DNA from: an uncultured Spirochaetales bacterium
GTDB taxonomy: Bacteria; Spirochaetota; Spirochaetia; Sphaerochaetales; Sphaerochaetaceae
DNA length: 41,232 nucleotides
Assembly: GCA_949288415.1 (NCBI GenBank)
Contig: CASEKE010000044.1
Location: 1-41,232, forward strand
Direction of reading: 5' to 3'
Both the position numbers and the translations under genes were made by a program. Of the stretch, positions 32,674 to 39,759 are shown piece after piece; the stretch's first letter is position 1, and each line of letters starts with the position of its first letter. The notes under the pieces are model-generated. The model saw only the letters and a list, made by a program, of their open reading frames with translations. It searched no databases and was not told the DNA's origin.

Positions 32674-33181
32674 TCCAGTCCTCCCCTCTCCTGATCTTGT
32701 CGACTGCCATAACAGCCTCGGCGAACACCTGCTCGAGGAGGATCGAATCCTCGGCAGAGAATTCCGACAGGACATACTGGGGAACCTTTACGCCGGCCGG
32801 AGGTCTTCCTATTCCGATATATATGCGGATGAAATCCTCCCCGATTGCGCCGATTATGCTCTTCAGCCCGTTGTGTCCCGCCGAGGAACCTCCATTGCGT
32901 ATGCGAAGCTTGCCGACAGGAAGGTCCATGTTGTCGACGATGACCACGACCTTGTCCTCACCTTTGACGAGACCGGGAAAGACAAGGCCGGAATTGTTCA
33001 TGTATGTAAGTGGTTCTACGATGCGGAAATCCCCGTCGGTCGCCCATCTATAACGACAAAAGCAGCGTCTACGCATCTTCATACCGTAGAACGCTGCCAT
33101 TCTCTCAAGGGTCATGAACCCGACGTTATGTCTGGTTTTCCCGTATTTCGCGCCCGGATTGCCAAGCCCGAAGACGATCAT
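32627..33181 (-). CDS. pth: Peptidyl-tRNA hydrolase
   Basis: Releases tRNA from prematurely dissociated peptidyl-tRNA by ester hydrolysis. 184 residues, standard length. The active site is visible: GLGNPGAKYGKTRHNVGF with the catalytic histidine (about 18), MNNSG (about 61) with the conserved Asn, DNMDLPVGKLRIRNGGSSAG with the catalytic aspartate (about 83), and GHNGLKSI (about 102). It starts 10 bp after rplY. The 3' end overlaps tilS by 47 bp in another frame, an unusually long coding overlap, but both proteins look complete. Part of rplY-pth-tilS. Confidence 0.96.
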   Translation of the reverse strand: MIVFGLGNPGAKYGKTRHNVGFMTLERMAAFYGMKMRRRCFCRYRWATDGDFRIVEPLTYMNNSGLVFPGLVKGEDKVVVIVDNMDLPVGKLRIRNGGSSAGHNGLKSIIGAIGEDFIRIYIGIGRPPAGVKVPQYVLSEFSAEDSILLEQVFAEAVMAVDKIRRGEDWNAVIQRANSFSAVRS

Positions 33182-33191
33182 GACCGGTCGC

Positions 33192-33473
33192 TCAGACCTC
33201 GAAGAAGTCCACGTGATGAATCACGTTCCTGAGAAGATCGTCCTGGATCTCCTTGATCACGACCTTGTACTCCTTTCCGCCGTTGACGCTCACGATGAGA
33301 TTCTCGTCCTTTCTGTACTTCTTCTCGTTGTAGTTGAAGTCCCTTGCGTTGATCGTGATGTGGACAGGCTCGCTCTTGCCGTAGATGACGGCAGGAATCC
33401 TTCCCGCCCTGAGAAGCCTTCTGGATCCTGCGGATCCGAAATCGCTGGTCCTGAGTTCTGCGTTGATTGTCAT
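33192..33473 (-). CDS. rplY: Ribosomal protein bL25, short form
   Basis: A 93-residue 5S rRNA-binding protein of the large subunit; the short form resembles E. coli L25 and lacks the C-terminal Ctc/TL5 domain. Recognisable features are SRRLLRAGRIPAVIYGK near 17-33 and HITINARDFNYNEKKY. VVIKEIQDDLLRNVIHHVDF near the end is the conserved E-loop-binding strand region. The start follows AAGGAG. A promoter (33527-33555) lies upstream with a leader of about 46 nt. First gene of rplY-pth-tilS, the usual order in many bacteria. Confidence 0.94.
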   Translation of the reverse strand: MTINAELRTSDFGSAGSRRLLRAGRIPAVIYGKSEPVHITINARDFNYNEKKYRKDENLIVSVNGGKEYKVVIKEIQDDLLRNVIHHVDFFEV

Positions 33474-33526
33474 TTTTTTCTCCTTCTACTCTCATTGGTA
33501 AATTCCAACTACCATGGAGCTCTGTA

Positions 33527-33555
33527 AATCTAACCTAAAAAAGGGAATGTGTAAA
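33527..33555 (-). promoter_or_regulatory. Promoter of the rplY-pth-tilS operon
   Basis: Minus strand TTTACA (33550-33555), exactly 17 bp, TAGATT (33527-33532); five and four matches to consensus. Initiation near 33520. Confidence 0.6.
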
Positions 33556-33634
33556 GAGAAGTCTGAAAAAGTTCCGTCTTGCCCTTCGATTTTGCTCATA
33601 TGCTCCATTCCGAGGGCCGCTCCGCCTTGGAATT

Positions 33635-34382
33635 GTGCTCAGGTTTGTCTTAAAAATTGGCATAAAGGCAGAAACAGCAGCGAAAAAGGCCATTACGATT
33701 CTCCTATTACTTCTTTCGACTTTGCCCGTCACGGCGGGAAGCGGATTCGATGTGCTTAACAGCCTTTACAGAGCCGACCTGGAAACAGCGACTTCAAGGC
33801 GGCGATAAAGGTGCTACGGAGCCATCGGAGAGACGATAAACGAGCTCGAGGACAGAATCGCATCTCCCGAAACCGATGCAGTGCTCCGAAAGGAAATGAT
33901 CGCCAGACGGGAAGAACTGGAGAAATACAGGATCACGCAGGACGAGTCCAAGCATATGCTGTTTCCCATGGATCACATATACGGCGAGGAAGATCTTCTC
34001 GAAATATGCTTCCTCTATGATTACAGTCACTACTACAAGTCGTCGATACCAATATCGGACAGGAAATGCGGACGGACGGATAATACGCGTATACATCGAC
34101 GGCCAGGAACGGTACTTGACTACCGGCACGAATACAGCGTGCAGGAAGGAGACGATTCGGTGTTCGTCGGCTACAGAAGTTCCAACGGAGGTTTCCATAC
34201 AGTGGAATTCACAACCCTGCTGCAACATGCAAGGAGCGAAGTCGGATCACGCTTGTGAAAACCCTTGCCACGAACGGGGAAAAGAGGCGGGTATGATACG
34301 TATCGAAGCCAGAAATCCGGAAAACGGGAACGAGGTCGTACAACTGGAACTTCTCCATCACAAGACAAAAAAAGGAGGATGA
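33635..34382 (+). pseudogene. Decayed gene for an exported protein of unknown family
   Basis: The plus strand holds pieces of one protein in all three frames. A possible GTG at 33635 starts a signal-peptide-like stretch, KKAITILLLLLSTLPVTAGS, then FDVLNSLYRADL. The frame shifts to DFKAAIKVLR and shifts again to GAIGETINELEDRIASPETD, MLFPMDHIYGEEDLLEICFL and YDYSHYYKSSIPISD. Another shift yields GRIIRVYIDGQERYLTT, then EYSVQEGDDSVFVGYRSSNG, and the last piece is MIRIEARNPENGNEVVQLEL. At least four frame changes and a stop (near 33808) show decay. A 125-codon open frame at 33881 is one fragment, not a gene. Family unknown; a periplasmic or outer-membrane role is only suggested by the signal sequence. 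Its tail is overlapped by the tRNA terminator of the opposite strand. Confidence 0.65.
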
Positions 34383-34395
34383 CTGAGACATCCTC
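34367..34395 (-). terminator. Terminator of tRNA-Gln
   Basis: Minus strand GAGGATG/CATCCTC (7 bp; 34375-34381 with 34389-34395), loop of 7, then one C and seven T residues (plus-strand A-run 34367-34373). Confidence 0.85.
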
Positions 34396-34408
34396 GCTAT
34401 TGTGCATA

Positions 34409-34480
34409 CAGGGAAGGCAGGATTCGAACCTGCGATGCCGGCACCAAAAACCAGAGCCTTGACCACTTGGCGACTTCCCT
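34409..34480 (-). tRNA. tRNA-Gln, anticodon UUG
   Basis: A 72-nt cloverleaf with acceptor stem AGGGAAG/CTTCCCT and D arm GCC AAGTGGTCAA GGC. The anticodon arm is CTGGT-TTTTGGT-GCCGG with anticodon TTG, and the T arm is GCAGG-TTCGAAT-CCTGC. The discriminator base is G, as usual for glutamine tRNAs, and overall it is close to E. coli tRNA-Gln. CCA is not encoded, so Cca must add it. There are two G-U pairs in the anticodon stem. It has its own promoter and terminator and is the only tRNA gene in the window. Confidence 0.96.
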
Positions 34481-34491
34481 ACGCTAGTGAA

Positions 34492-34520
34492 AAAATATCA
34501 GAATAACGACCTTCAATCAA
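34492..34520 (-). promoter_or_regulatory. Promoter of tRNA-Gln
   Basis: Minus strand TTGATT (34515-34520), 17 bp, TATTTT (34492-34497) preceded by TGA (extended -10). Initiation near 34485, five bases before the tRNA. Confidence 0.6.
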
Positions 34521-34540
34521 GTGCCATAGCCGCAGGACAG

Positions 34541-35362
34541 CTAAAGGAACCTGCTGCGCAACATGGACGTTCCCCCGTCACATAAGACCTCTGCCGCGGC
34601 ATCGGCGGTTTTCCTGTCTTCCATCTCCCTTATGCCGAAATAGGTACTTCCGGATCCGGACATCGAGAAGAACCGATATATCGACGCGAGACGTCCGATC
34701 TCGTCCGTTCTCGGCGTCACAAGCTCGAAATCGTTTGAGAAGGCCGCAGGATCAGGTATTCCCTCTATCCTATCAGGAAGGCTGGTCGCGGGCCTATTCA
34801 TGCAATCAAGCTTCGCATATGCGCCACCCGTCTCCACGAAGAAAGATGGAAAAAAGAGATCGACCGCATACGGTAGCACAGGACGACCGGAAACGATCTC
34901 CCCTCGGCCTCCGATACGAGCGGAATGCCGACCGGAAGTGAAGAACGGGACATCGGAGCCTACGGCAAGCGCAATCTCCTGCAGCTCCTCCCGGGGAAAA
35001 TTGAAATATGACGATGCGGCGCAAAGCACTGCTCCCGCATCGCTGCTTCCGCCGCCGAGTCCGGCCTTCGAAGGAATGCGCTTGGCTATTCTGATATCGG
35101 CGAGAAACGGTATGCCGGACCTCTCGGAGAATATCCGCAACGCCTTCTCCATAAGATCAGTGCCTCCTTCGGCCAGGTATTTTCTGTTGCCCTCGATCCG
35201 GGCCGAAAAACTCTTGGCCTCAAAAAAAGCGATCTCTATGTCGTCATAAAGGTCCACAAGATGGAAGAACGACTCTATGTCATGGTAGCCGTCGTTCCTT
35301 TTTTCGAGCACCTTAAGTCCTATGTTTACCTTTGCGTAGGCACGTATCGTCATAGAGCCCAT
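34541..35362 (-). CDS. ispE: 4-diphosphocytidyl-2-C-methyl-D-erythritol kinase
   Basis: GHMP kinase of the non-mevalonate isoprenoid pathway; phosphorylates CDP-methylerythritol. 273 residues from ATG 35362. Signatures are IRAYAKVNIGLKVLEKRNDG near the start and KRIPSKAGLGGGSSDAGAVL (about 89-108), the GHMP ATP-binding loop. VGSDVPFF follows, and FFSMSGSGSTYFGI is the third motif near 240. The start at 35362 is preferred over 35353 because AAGGAG lies 7 nt upstream of it. It begins 50 bp inside the SMUG1-like gene and is probably co-transcribed with it. It indicates that the host makes isoprenoids by the MEP route. Confidence 0.93.
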   Translation of the reverse strand: MGSMTIRAYAKVNIGLKVLEKRNDGYHDIESFFHLVDLYDDIEIAFFEAKSFSARIEGNRKYLAEGGTDLMEKALRIFSERSGIPFLADIRIAKRIPSKAGLGGGSSDAGAVLCAASSYFNFPREELQEIALAVGSDVPFFTSGRHSARIGGRGEIVSGRPVLPYAVDLFFPSFFVETGGAYAKLDCMNRPATSLPDRIEGIPDPAAFSNDFELVTPRTDEIGRLASIYRFFSMSGSGSTYFGIREMEDRKTADAAAEVLCDGGTSMLRSRFL

Positions 35363-36047
35363 TGAAAAACTCCTTCGCCTGACCACCGTCGTAGAAGGCC
35401 TTGGCATTGCGGTTGCGCGGCGACGGATGAGGCAAAGTGCGGACATCCGTACCGAATCTTCCAAGACGGGCGGAAGAAAATGTCCCGACTCCCACCAGGA
35501 TGGAAGGGCGTACCGTATCGATAACCTCCGCCAGGTATGTATCGCAAGTATCGAAAAGCACCTTCCGGTCATTCGCGGAAAGCTTGTCCGGCGTGACATT
35601 CCGACCTTCCTCGTCCAGAAAGCACAGCGGACAGTAGTTGAACACAGTCGCGAAAGAAAAGAACGAGTCGCGTTCCCAGAGAGACGAGATAGTTCCCCAT
35701 AGTCTTCGTCCGGAGACCTCCACGCGCGAGACGGAAAGTCCCTCGATAGGGCGCTTGGGACATTCCTTTTCAGGACGGTCGATCTCCTCGTCGAGGCGCA
35801 GATATTCCTTCACGCTCACTCTGTCACCGAAAGGCACTCCTGTCTGGCACATGCCGTACGGGCCCGGATTCATGCCCAGAAGAAGCACATCCTGATTCTC
35901 TCCGACGGACAAGGACAGATAGGCCTCATGCATGCGCCATGCGTATTCGAGCGGATTGTAGATATAGAACGGATACTCGAGTCTCAAAGCCGATACCTGG
36001 CCGGCAAATTCGCAAGTCAGGCCGACAATCTTCTCCTTTTTCGTCAT
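35313..36047 (-). CDS. SMUG1-like uracil-DNA glycosylase
   Basis: A 244-residue DNA repair enzyme of the uracil-DNA glycosylase superfamily, removing uracil and related lesions. The key block LLLGMNPGPYGMCQTGVPFGD near residue 65-85 is the SMUG1 active site (GMNPGP with the catalytic Asn). NYCPLCFLDEEGRN follows, and the second motif near the end is HPSPRNRNAKAF. Start at 36047 is chosen because a perfect extended -10 (TGCTATAAT) ends 7 bases upstream; the open frame beyond it has no similarity. It is divergent from the HAD phosphatase gene. The 3' end overlaps ispE by 50 bp. SMUG1 is sporadic in bacteria. Confidence 0.88.
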   Translation of the reverse strand: MTKKEKIVGLTCEFAGQVSALRLEYPFYIYNPLEYAWRMHEAYLSLSVGENQDVLLLGMNPGPYGMCQTGVPFGDRVSVKEYLRLDEEIDRPEKECPKRPIEGLSVSRVEVSGRRLWGTISSLWERDSFFSFATVFNYCPLCFLDEEGRNVTPDKLSANDRKVLFDTCDTYLAEVIDTVRPSILVGVGTFSSARLGRFGTDVRTLPHPSPRNRNAKAFYDGGQAKEFFNGLYDDTCLRKGKHRT

Positions 36048-36053
36048 GAAGCC

Positions 36054-36062
36054 ATTATAGCA
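36054..36062 (-). promoter_or_regulatory. Extended -10 promoter of the SMUG1-like gene
   Basis: Minus strand TGCTATAAT, with a perfect TATAAT at 36054-36059. Last base minus seven is 36047, the ATG. Confidence 0.65.
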
Positions 36063-36086
36063 CATCTGATTATTCATGAAATAGTA

Positions 36087-36095
36087 TGCTATACT
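36087..36095 (+). promoter_or_regulatory. Extended -10 promoter of the HAD phosphatase gene
   Basis: TGCTATACT (TATACT at 36090-36095). Last base plus seven is 36102, the ATG. It faces the SMUG1 promoter within a 54-bp intergenic region. Confidence 0.6.
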
Positions 36096-36101
36096 GGCAC
36101 C

Positions 36102-36854
36102 ATGATAAAGGCAGTCATCTTCGACAAGGACGGAACACTGTTCGACTATGCGGCGTTCTGGGGACCGATAGTATCCCGCAATGCACTTGCCGGTTTCAGC
36201 AGATTCCCGCTCGATGAAAAAAAGATCGATGAGATGGCATACAAGTTCGAAGTGATATCGGGAGTGGACAGGAATTTGGTCAACCACCCCAATGGGATTC
36301 TTTTCCGACACGACAAGATTTTCGGCAATGTGATGAGAATGGTGATCGCATCCATGAAAGCCGGTCTGAACCCTTTCAAGGTCGCAAAAGTTCTTCTCAA
36401 CCTAATGGACCACGTGTCGGACGATATCGACGAAGACCTGAAGAACGCACACTTCCCGGACATACGCCCCATATTCCAGGCTCTCAAGTCGCGAGGTATA
36501 GTCATCGGAATCGTGACCAACGACCTGACTGTAAGCGCGATGAAGTTCCTCAAAGCCCTGAAAATCGACGACCTTGTGGATTTCCTGCGCTGCCGCGACT
36601 CCGGCTGTCTGTCGAAACCCAACCCAGAGGCAATAAAGGAACTGAGAAAGCTCTACGGACTCAAGGGCAAGGAGATCGCAATGGTCGGAGATACGAAGAT
36701 CGACATGGTCTTCGGTCGGCGCGGACACGTCGGCTACCGCGTCGCGGTACTCACAGGAAGCGGAGACGAGAAGCTTCTGAGACGGCACAGCGACGCAGTG
36801 TACCCGACTATCCTCGACATAACGAAAGATCCAGTCCTATTCGAAAAGAGCTGA
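36102..36854 (+). CDS. HAD-family phosphatase (phosphoglycolate phosphatase-like)
   Basis: A 250-residue haloacid-dehalogenase-type hydrolase. Motif I is VIFDKDGTLFDY (about 5-16) with both aspartates, motif II GIVTNDL (about 144), motif III a lysine in LSKPNPEAIKEL (about 175), and motif IV MVGDTKIDMVF (about 197-207). A helical cap domain follows motif I, as in phosphoglycolate phosphatases. The substrate is a small phosphate ester but is not identified; DNA-repair by-product phosphoglycolate is a reasonable guess because the divergent gene is a DNA glycosylase. The ATG at 36102 has no Shine-Dalgarno sequence and is predicted to be leaderless. The 3' end overlaps the convergent cysK by 18 bp. 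Confidence 0.85.
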   Translation: MIKAVIFDKDGTLFDYAAFWGPIVSRNALAGFSRFPLDEKKIDEMAYKFEVISGVDRNLVNHPNGILFRHDKIFGNVMRMVIASMKAGLNPFKVAKVLLNLMDHVSDDIDEDLKNAHFPDIRPIFQALKSRGIVIGIVTNDLTVSAMKFLKALKIDDLVDFLRCRDSGCLSKPNPEAIKELRKLYGLKGKEIAMVGDTKIDMVFGRRGHVGYRVAVLTGSGDEKLLRRHSDAVYPTILDITKDPVLFEKS

Positions 36855-37736
36855 CGAGAGATAGCGTTCCCCGGTATCGGTCAAGAGACACAGCACTTTC
36901 TTCTCCGGAAAGCGTTCCGCCATCATGAGCGCAGCAGCGAGGGATGCTCCGCTCGATATCCCTGCAAATATACCGCTTTTTCTCATGGCCGACTTCATTG
37001 CAGCGATGCTCCCCTGGAGATTCACGGTCACGATCTCGTCGATCACTGACCTGTCAACATTGTCCGGAACGAAATTCGCCCCTATTCCCTGGATGCCGTG
37101 CGGAGCGGCATATCCTTTGCTCAAAAGCGGACTTTCCTCAGGCTCGACACCGATTACCATGACATCCTTTTTTTTCTCCTTCAGATATCTTCCAGTTCCG
37201 GAGATGGTTCCCCCTGTGCCGATGGTCGCTACGAACATGTCCACTTCCGGCATGTCCCTGAGGATCTCAGGTCCTGTAGTCTCGTAGTGCGCTCCGGGAT
37301 TGTCCGGATTGGAAAACTGGTCGGGGATATACGAATTGCCGATTTCCGCCTTCAGCTCCTGGGCCTTGTCCACAGCCCCCTGCATTCCTTTTTCCTTTGC
37401 TGTCAGGACAAGCTCAGCCCCGAATCCGGCTATGAGCTTTCTCCTCTCCAAAGACATGCTCTCCGGCATCACGATGACGACCTTGAACCCCATGGCGGAT
37501 CCTATCGCAGCAAGAGCAATACCGGTATTTCCGCTGGTAGGCTCGATGATCACGGTTCCGTCTTTCACCTCGCCGCGCTCAATGGCTCCTTTCAGCATCC
37601 CGTAGGCAACTCTGTCCTTTGCGGATGAAAACGGATTGAAATACTCCAGCTTGGCGTACAGATTGTCCACGCCGAGACCATTTACTTTCACAATCGGGGT
37701 GTTCCCTATGAGATCTATGATGCTTTCCTTCTTCAT
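36837..37736 (-). CDS. cysK: Cysteine synthase A (O-acetylserine sulfhydrylase)
   Basis: PLP enzyme that makes cysteine from O-acetylserine and sulfide. 299 residues. The PLP lysine is in NPFSSAKDRVAYG (about 43). EPTSGNTGIALAAIG (about 65-79) and ATIGTGGTISGTGRYLKE (about 169) bind the substrate and phosphate, and VIGVEPEESPLL follows. SGASLAAALM near the end is the family loop. The start follows GGAGG, with a predicted leader of about 73 nt. cysE is not adjacent. It supplies cysteine that the desulfurase-thiI pair could use. It is divergent from the acyl-CoA synthetase and convergent with the HAD gene, overlapping it by 18 bp. Confidence 0.93.
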   Translation of the reverse strand: MKKESIIDLIGNTPIVKVNGLGVDNLYAKLEYFNPFSSAKDRVAYGMLKGAIERGEVKDGTVIIEPTSGNTGIALAAIGSAMGFKVVIVMPESMSLERRKLIAGFGAELVLTAKEKGMQGAVDKAQELKAEIGNSYIPDQFSNPDNPGAHYETTGPEILRDMPEVDMFVATIGTGGTISGTGRYLKEKKKDVMVIGVEPEESPLLSKGYAAPHGIQGIGANFVPDNVDRSVIDEIVTVNLQGSIAAMKSAMRKSGIFAGISSGASLAAALMMAERFPEKKVLCLLTDTGERYLSSALFE

Positions 37737-37815
37737 CTTGTCCTCCGTATAGAATGTACTACAGGAAATGCCGCATGGAAAGGACCAAAGGGAAATTGTA
37801 TCTCAACTTTCTTGC

Positions 37816-37845
37816 ATTATAAGGAATTAAATGACTACTAGTTAA
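37816..37845 (-). promoter_or_regulatory. Promoter of cysK
   Basis: Minus strand TTAACT (37840-37845), 18 bp, perfect TATAAT (37816-37821). A copy of AAATGACTA (37829-37837, plus strand) lies inside the spacer. Confidence 0.55.
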
Positions 37846-37873
37846 TTTTGACCATAATAATTCGAAATGACTA
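37829..37873 (+). repeat. Direct repeat AAATGACTA between cysK and the acyl-CoA synthetase
   Basis: Identical 9-mers at 37829-37837 and 37865-37873, 36 bp apart. The first lies in the cysK promoter spacer and the second upstream of the synthetase -35 box. A shared regulator is possible, but a 9-bp match in AT-rich DNA is only modest evidence. Confidence 0.3.
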
Positions 37874-37883
37874 TTGAACGTTC

Positions 37884-37913
37884 TTGACACTCGGTATTCT
37901 ATTTGTCAATAAT
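37884..37913 (+). promoter_or_regulatory. Promoter of the acyl-CoA synthetase gene
   Basis: Perfect TTGACA (37884-37889), 18 bp, AATAAT (37908-37913). Last base plus seven is 37920, the ATG, so a leaderless mRNA is predicted. Confidence 0.6.
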
Positions 37914-37919
37914 TGAGCT

Positions 37920-39641
37920 ATGAACAATTCATGGGATGAAATCGACAGCTTCAGGGGAAGCTTGGTCAACGGCAAATGGCCTACGGTTCCGGAGCTCTTC
38001 ACGATGGCAGTGAAGCGCTATCCTGACAATGTATGTTTTTCGGTCTTCGATCCGCAGAGGAAGACGATCACCTATCTAGAAGCCTACGAGAAAATAAGGA
38101 ATATAGCCTCCTACATGAGGGACAAGGGCGTCTGCAAAGGCGACAAAGTCGGTCTGAACGGCAAGAACAGTCCCGAGTGGGCTCTGTCCTACTTTGCAAT
38201 TACATTTCTCGGAGCTGTGGTAGTTCCGATCGACAACCAGATGAAGATCGAGCGCGTCATGATGCTCTCCGAGTTTGCAGACGTCAAGTTCTTCATAGCC
38301 GACTTCGACGTGCTCGAGAAAATGAAGGAGCATGCGAACAGCTGGTATAGAGGACTTCTCGGACTTGGAATGCTCAAGGGCAAGAGCGACGACTATGTCA
38401 AGGTCACCGAGATGAGAAGCGAGAATCCGCTTTCCGAAAGAGTGCTGGTGAGCGACGACGACATCGCCGCCATTCTCTTCACCAGCGGAACAACAGGAAA
38501 CGAGAAAGGCGCGATGCTTACTCATGCCAATGTCGTTTCGAACGTCTACCAGGCTGCAAACGGCATGGGAGTCGACGACAAGGACGTACTCTACGCGCTT
38601 CTTCCTCTCCATCACAGCTACTGCTGCACGGCGGTCCTGCTCGAAACCGTAAGACATGGTGCAGAATGCCTCTTCGGACATGGGATCGTAGTCTCGAGGA
38701 TGATCAACGACCTCAAGAACGGACATGTCACAGTATTCATGGGGATCCCGCTCTTGTACAACAAGCTCATATCCGGCATCATGGACAAGGTCAGGAAGCA
38801 GGGTGCGTTCAAATACGGACTCATAAAGGCTCTTATGGGCTTCAACGGCTGGTGCAAGGTACACTTCCGGAAAGCTCCGCTCAGGAACTTCTTCGACAAA
38901 AAGATTCTTTCTCAGCTCGGACTTGACCATGCAAAACTTCTGATCTGCGGTGCAGGTCCGCTTTCTCCGACGGTATTCAAGCAGTATCAGCAGTTCGGAC
39001 TGGACTTTCTGCAGGGATACGGACTGACGGAGACCAGCCCGATACTCACGCTCAACCCGCCGGAGCATTTCAAGATCGACTCCGTCGGACGCGTGTTACC
39101 CTTCATCGACCTCATCATAGCCGACAAGGACTCCGAGGGAATCGGTGAAATCAGGGTCAAGGGCCCGAACATCTGCAAGGGCTATCTCAACGACGAGGAG
39201 CATACGAAAGAGCTCTTCGACGAAAACGGGTACCTCAGGACCGGCGATCTTGGTACGGTCGACAGCGAGAACTACGTTTATCTCAAGGGCAGGAAGAAGA
39301 ACATCATCGTGACTGAAGGAGGAAAGAACGTTTTTCCGGAGGAGATCGAGGACATGTTCCAGCTCTTCGGAGAAGTGGACCAGATTCTCATCAGGGGCTT
39401 CCAGCAGAAGAAGGATGTTCCGTGCGAATGCATCGAGGCGGTCATACACCCGGCCGTGGATCTCTACAAGAGCAAGGGCATCACGGACTTCGATGAAATC
39501 CGCAAAGACATCGAACGTGTCGTCGAGATCGTCAACAAGGAACTCGTAGGCTACAAGAAGATCGAGAAGGTCACGGTTCTCAAGGAACCTATGGAGATGA
39601 CGACAACCAAGAAGATAAAGAGGAATACCGTACAGGCCTGA
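37920..39641 (+). CDS. Long-chain acyl-CoA synthetase-like AMP-forming ligase
   Basis: A 573-residue member of the AMP-forming ANL superfamily that adenylates a carboxylic acid, then makes its CoA (or ACP) thioester. Core motifs in order are AAILFTSGTTGNEKGAML (about 183-200), YGLTETSP (367-374), YLRTGDLG (438-445), KGRKKNIIVTEGGKNVFPEE near 455-475, and a C-terminal TTKKIKR holding the catalytic lysine. Fatty acids are likely substrates by overall architecture; the exact chain length is not. With acpP in the same window it could recycle fatty acids for membrane lipids. The promoter has a perfect TTGACA and no Shine-Dalgarno sequence is present. A hairpin terminator follows. Confidence 0.9.
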   Translation: MNNSWDEIDSFRGSLVNGKWPTVPELFTMAVKRYPDNVCFSVFDPQRKTITYLEAYEKIRNIASYMRDKGVCKGDKVGLNGKNSPEWALSYFAITFLGAVVVPIDNQMKIERVMMLSEFADVKFFIADFDVLEKMKEHANSWYRGLLGLGMLKGKSDDYVKVTEMRSENPLSERVLVSDDDIAAILFTSGTTGNEKGAMLTHANVVSNVYQAANGMGVDDKDVLYALLPLHHSYCCTAVLLETVRHGAECLFGHGIVVSRMINDLKNGHVTVFMGIPLLYNKLISGIMDKVRKQGAFKYGLIKALMGFNGWCKVHFRKAPLRNFFDKKILSQLGLDHAKLLICGAGPLSPTVFKQYQQFGLDFLQGYGLTETSPILTLNPPEHFKIDSVGRVLPFIDLIIADKDSEGIGEIRVKGPNICKGYLNDEEHTKELFDENGYLRTGDLGTVDSENYVYLKGRKKNIIVTEGGKNVFPEEIEDMFQLFGEVDQILIRGFQQKKDVPCECIEAVIHPAVDLYKSKGITDFDEIRKDIERVVEIVNKELVGYKKIEKVTVLKEPMEMTTTKKIKRNTVQA

Positions 39642-39662
39642 CTCCTCTTTCATATGCTTTTC

Positions 39663-39699
39663 GAAGAGACGGATAGGATTTCCTTCCGTCTCTTCTTAT
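39663..39699 (+). terminator. Terminator after the acyl-CoA synthetase gene
   Basis: Perfect 11-bp stem GAAGAGACGGA (39663-39673) with TCCGTCTCTTC (39685-39695), 11-nt loop, then TTATA. The T-tract is short but the stem is strong. Confidence 0.75.
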
Positions 39700-39710
39700 A
39701 TCCTTTCCCC

Positions 39711-39740
39711 TTGAACTTTTTTCCGCTTACTACTTATATT
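39711..39740 (+). promoter_or_regulatory. Promoter of the NYN-LOTUS gene
   Basis: TTGAAC (39711-39716), 18 bp, TATATT (39735-39740). The leader would be about 13 nt and holds AGGA, an unusually short but leadered start. Confidence 0.5.
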
Positions 39741-39759
39741 CATCTTATAGGAACACGCG

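Noticed and set aside
33881..34258. 125-codon frame as an intact small gene
   Set aside because: It is one piece of a longer protein whose other pieces lie in other frames on both sides.
38076..39068. 330-codon minus-strand frame
   Set aside because: It lies inside the acyl-CoA synthetase gene on the opposite strand and shows no domain.
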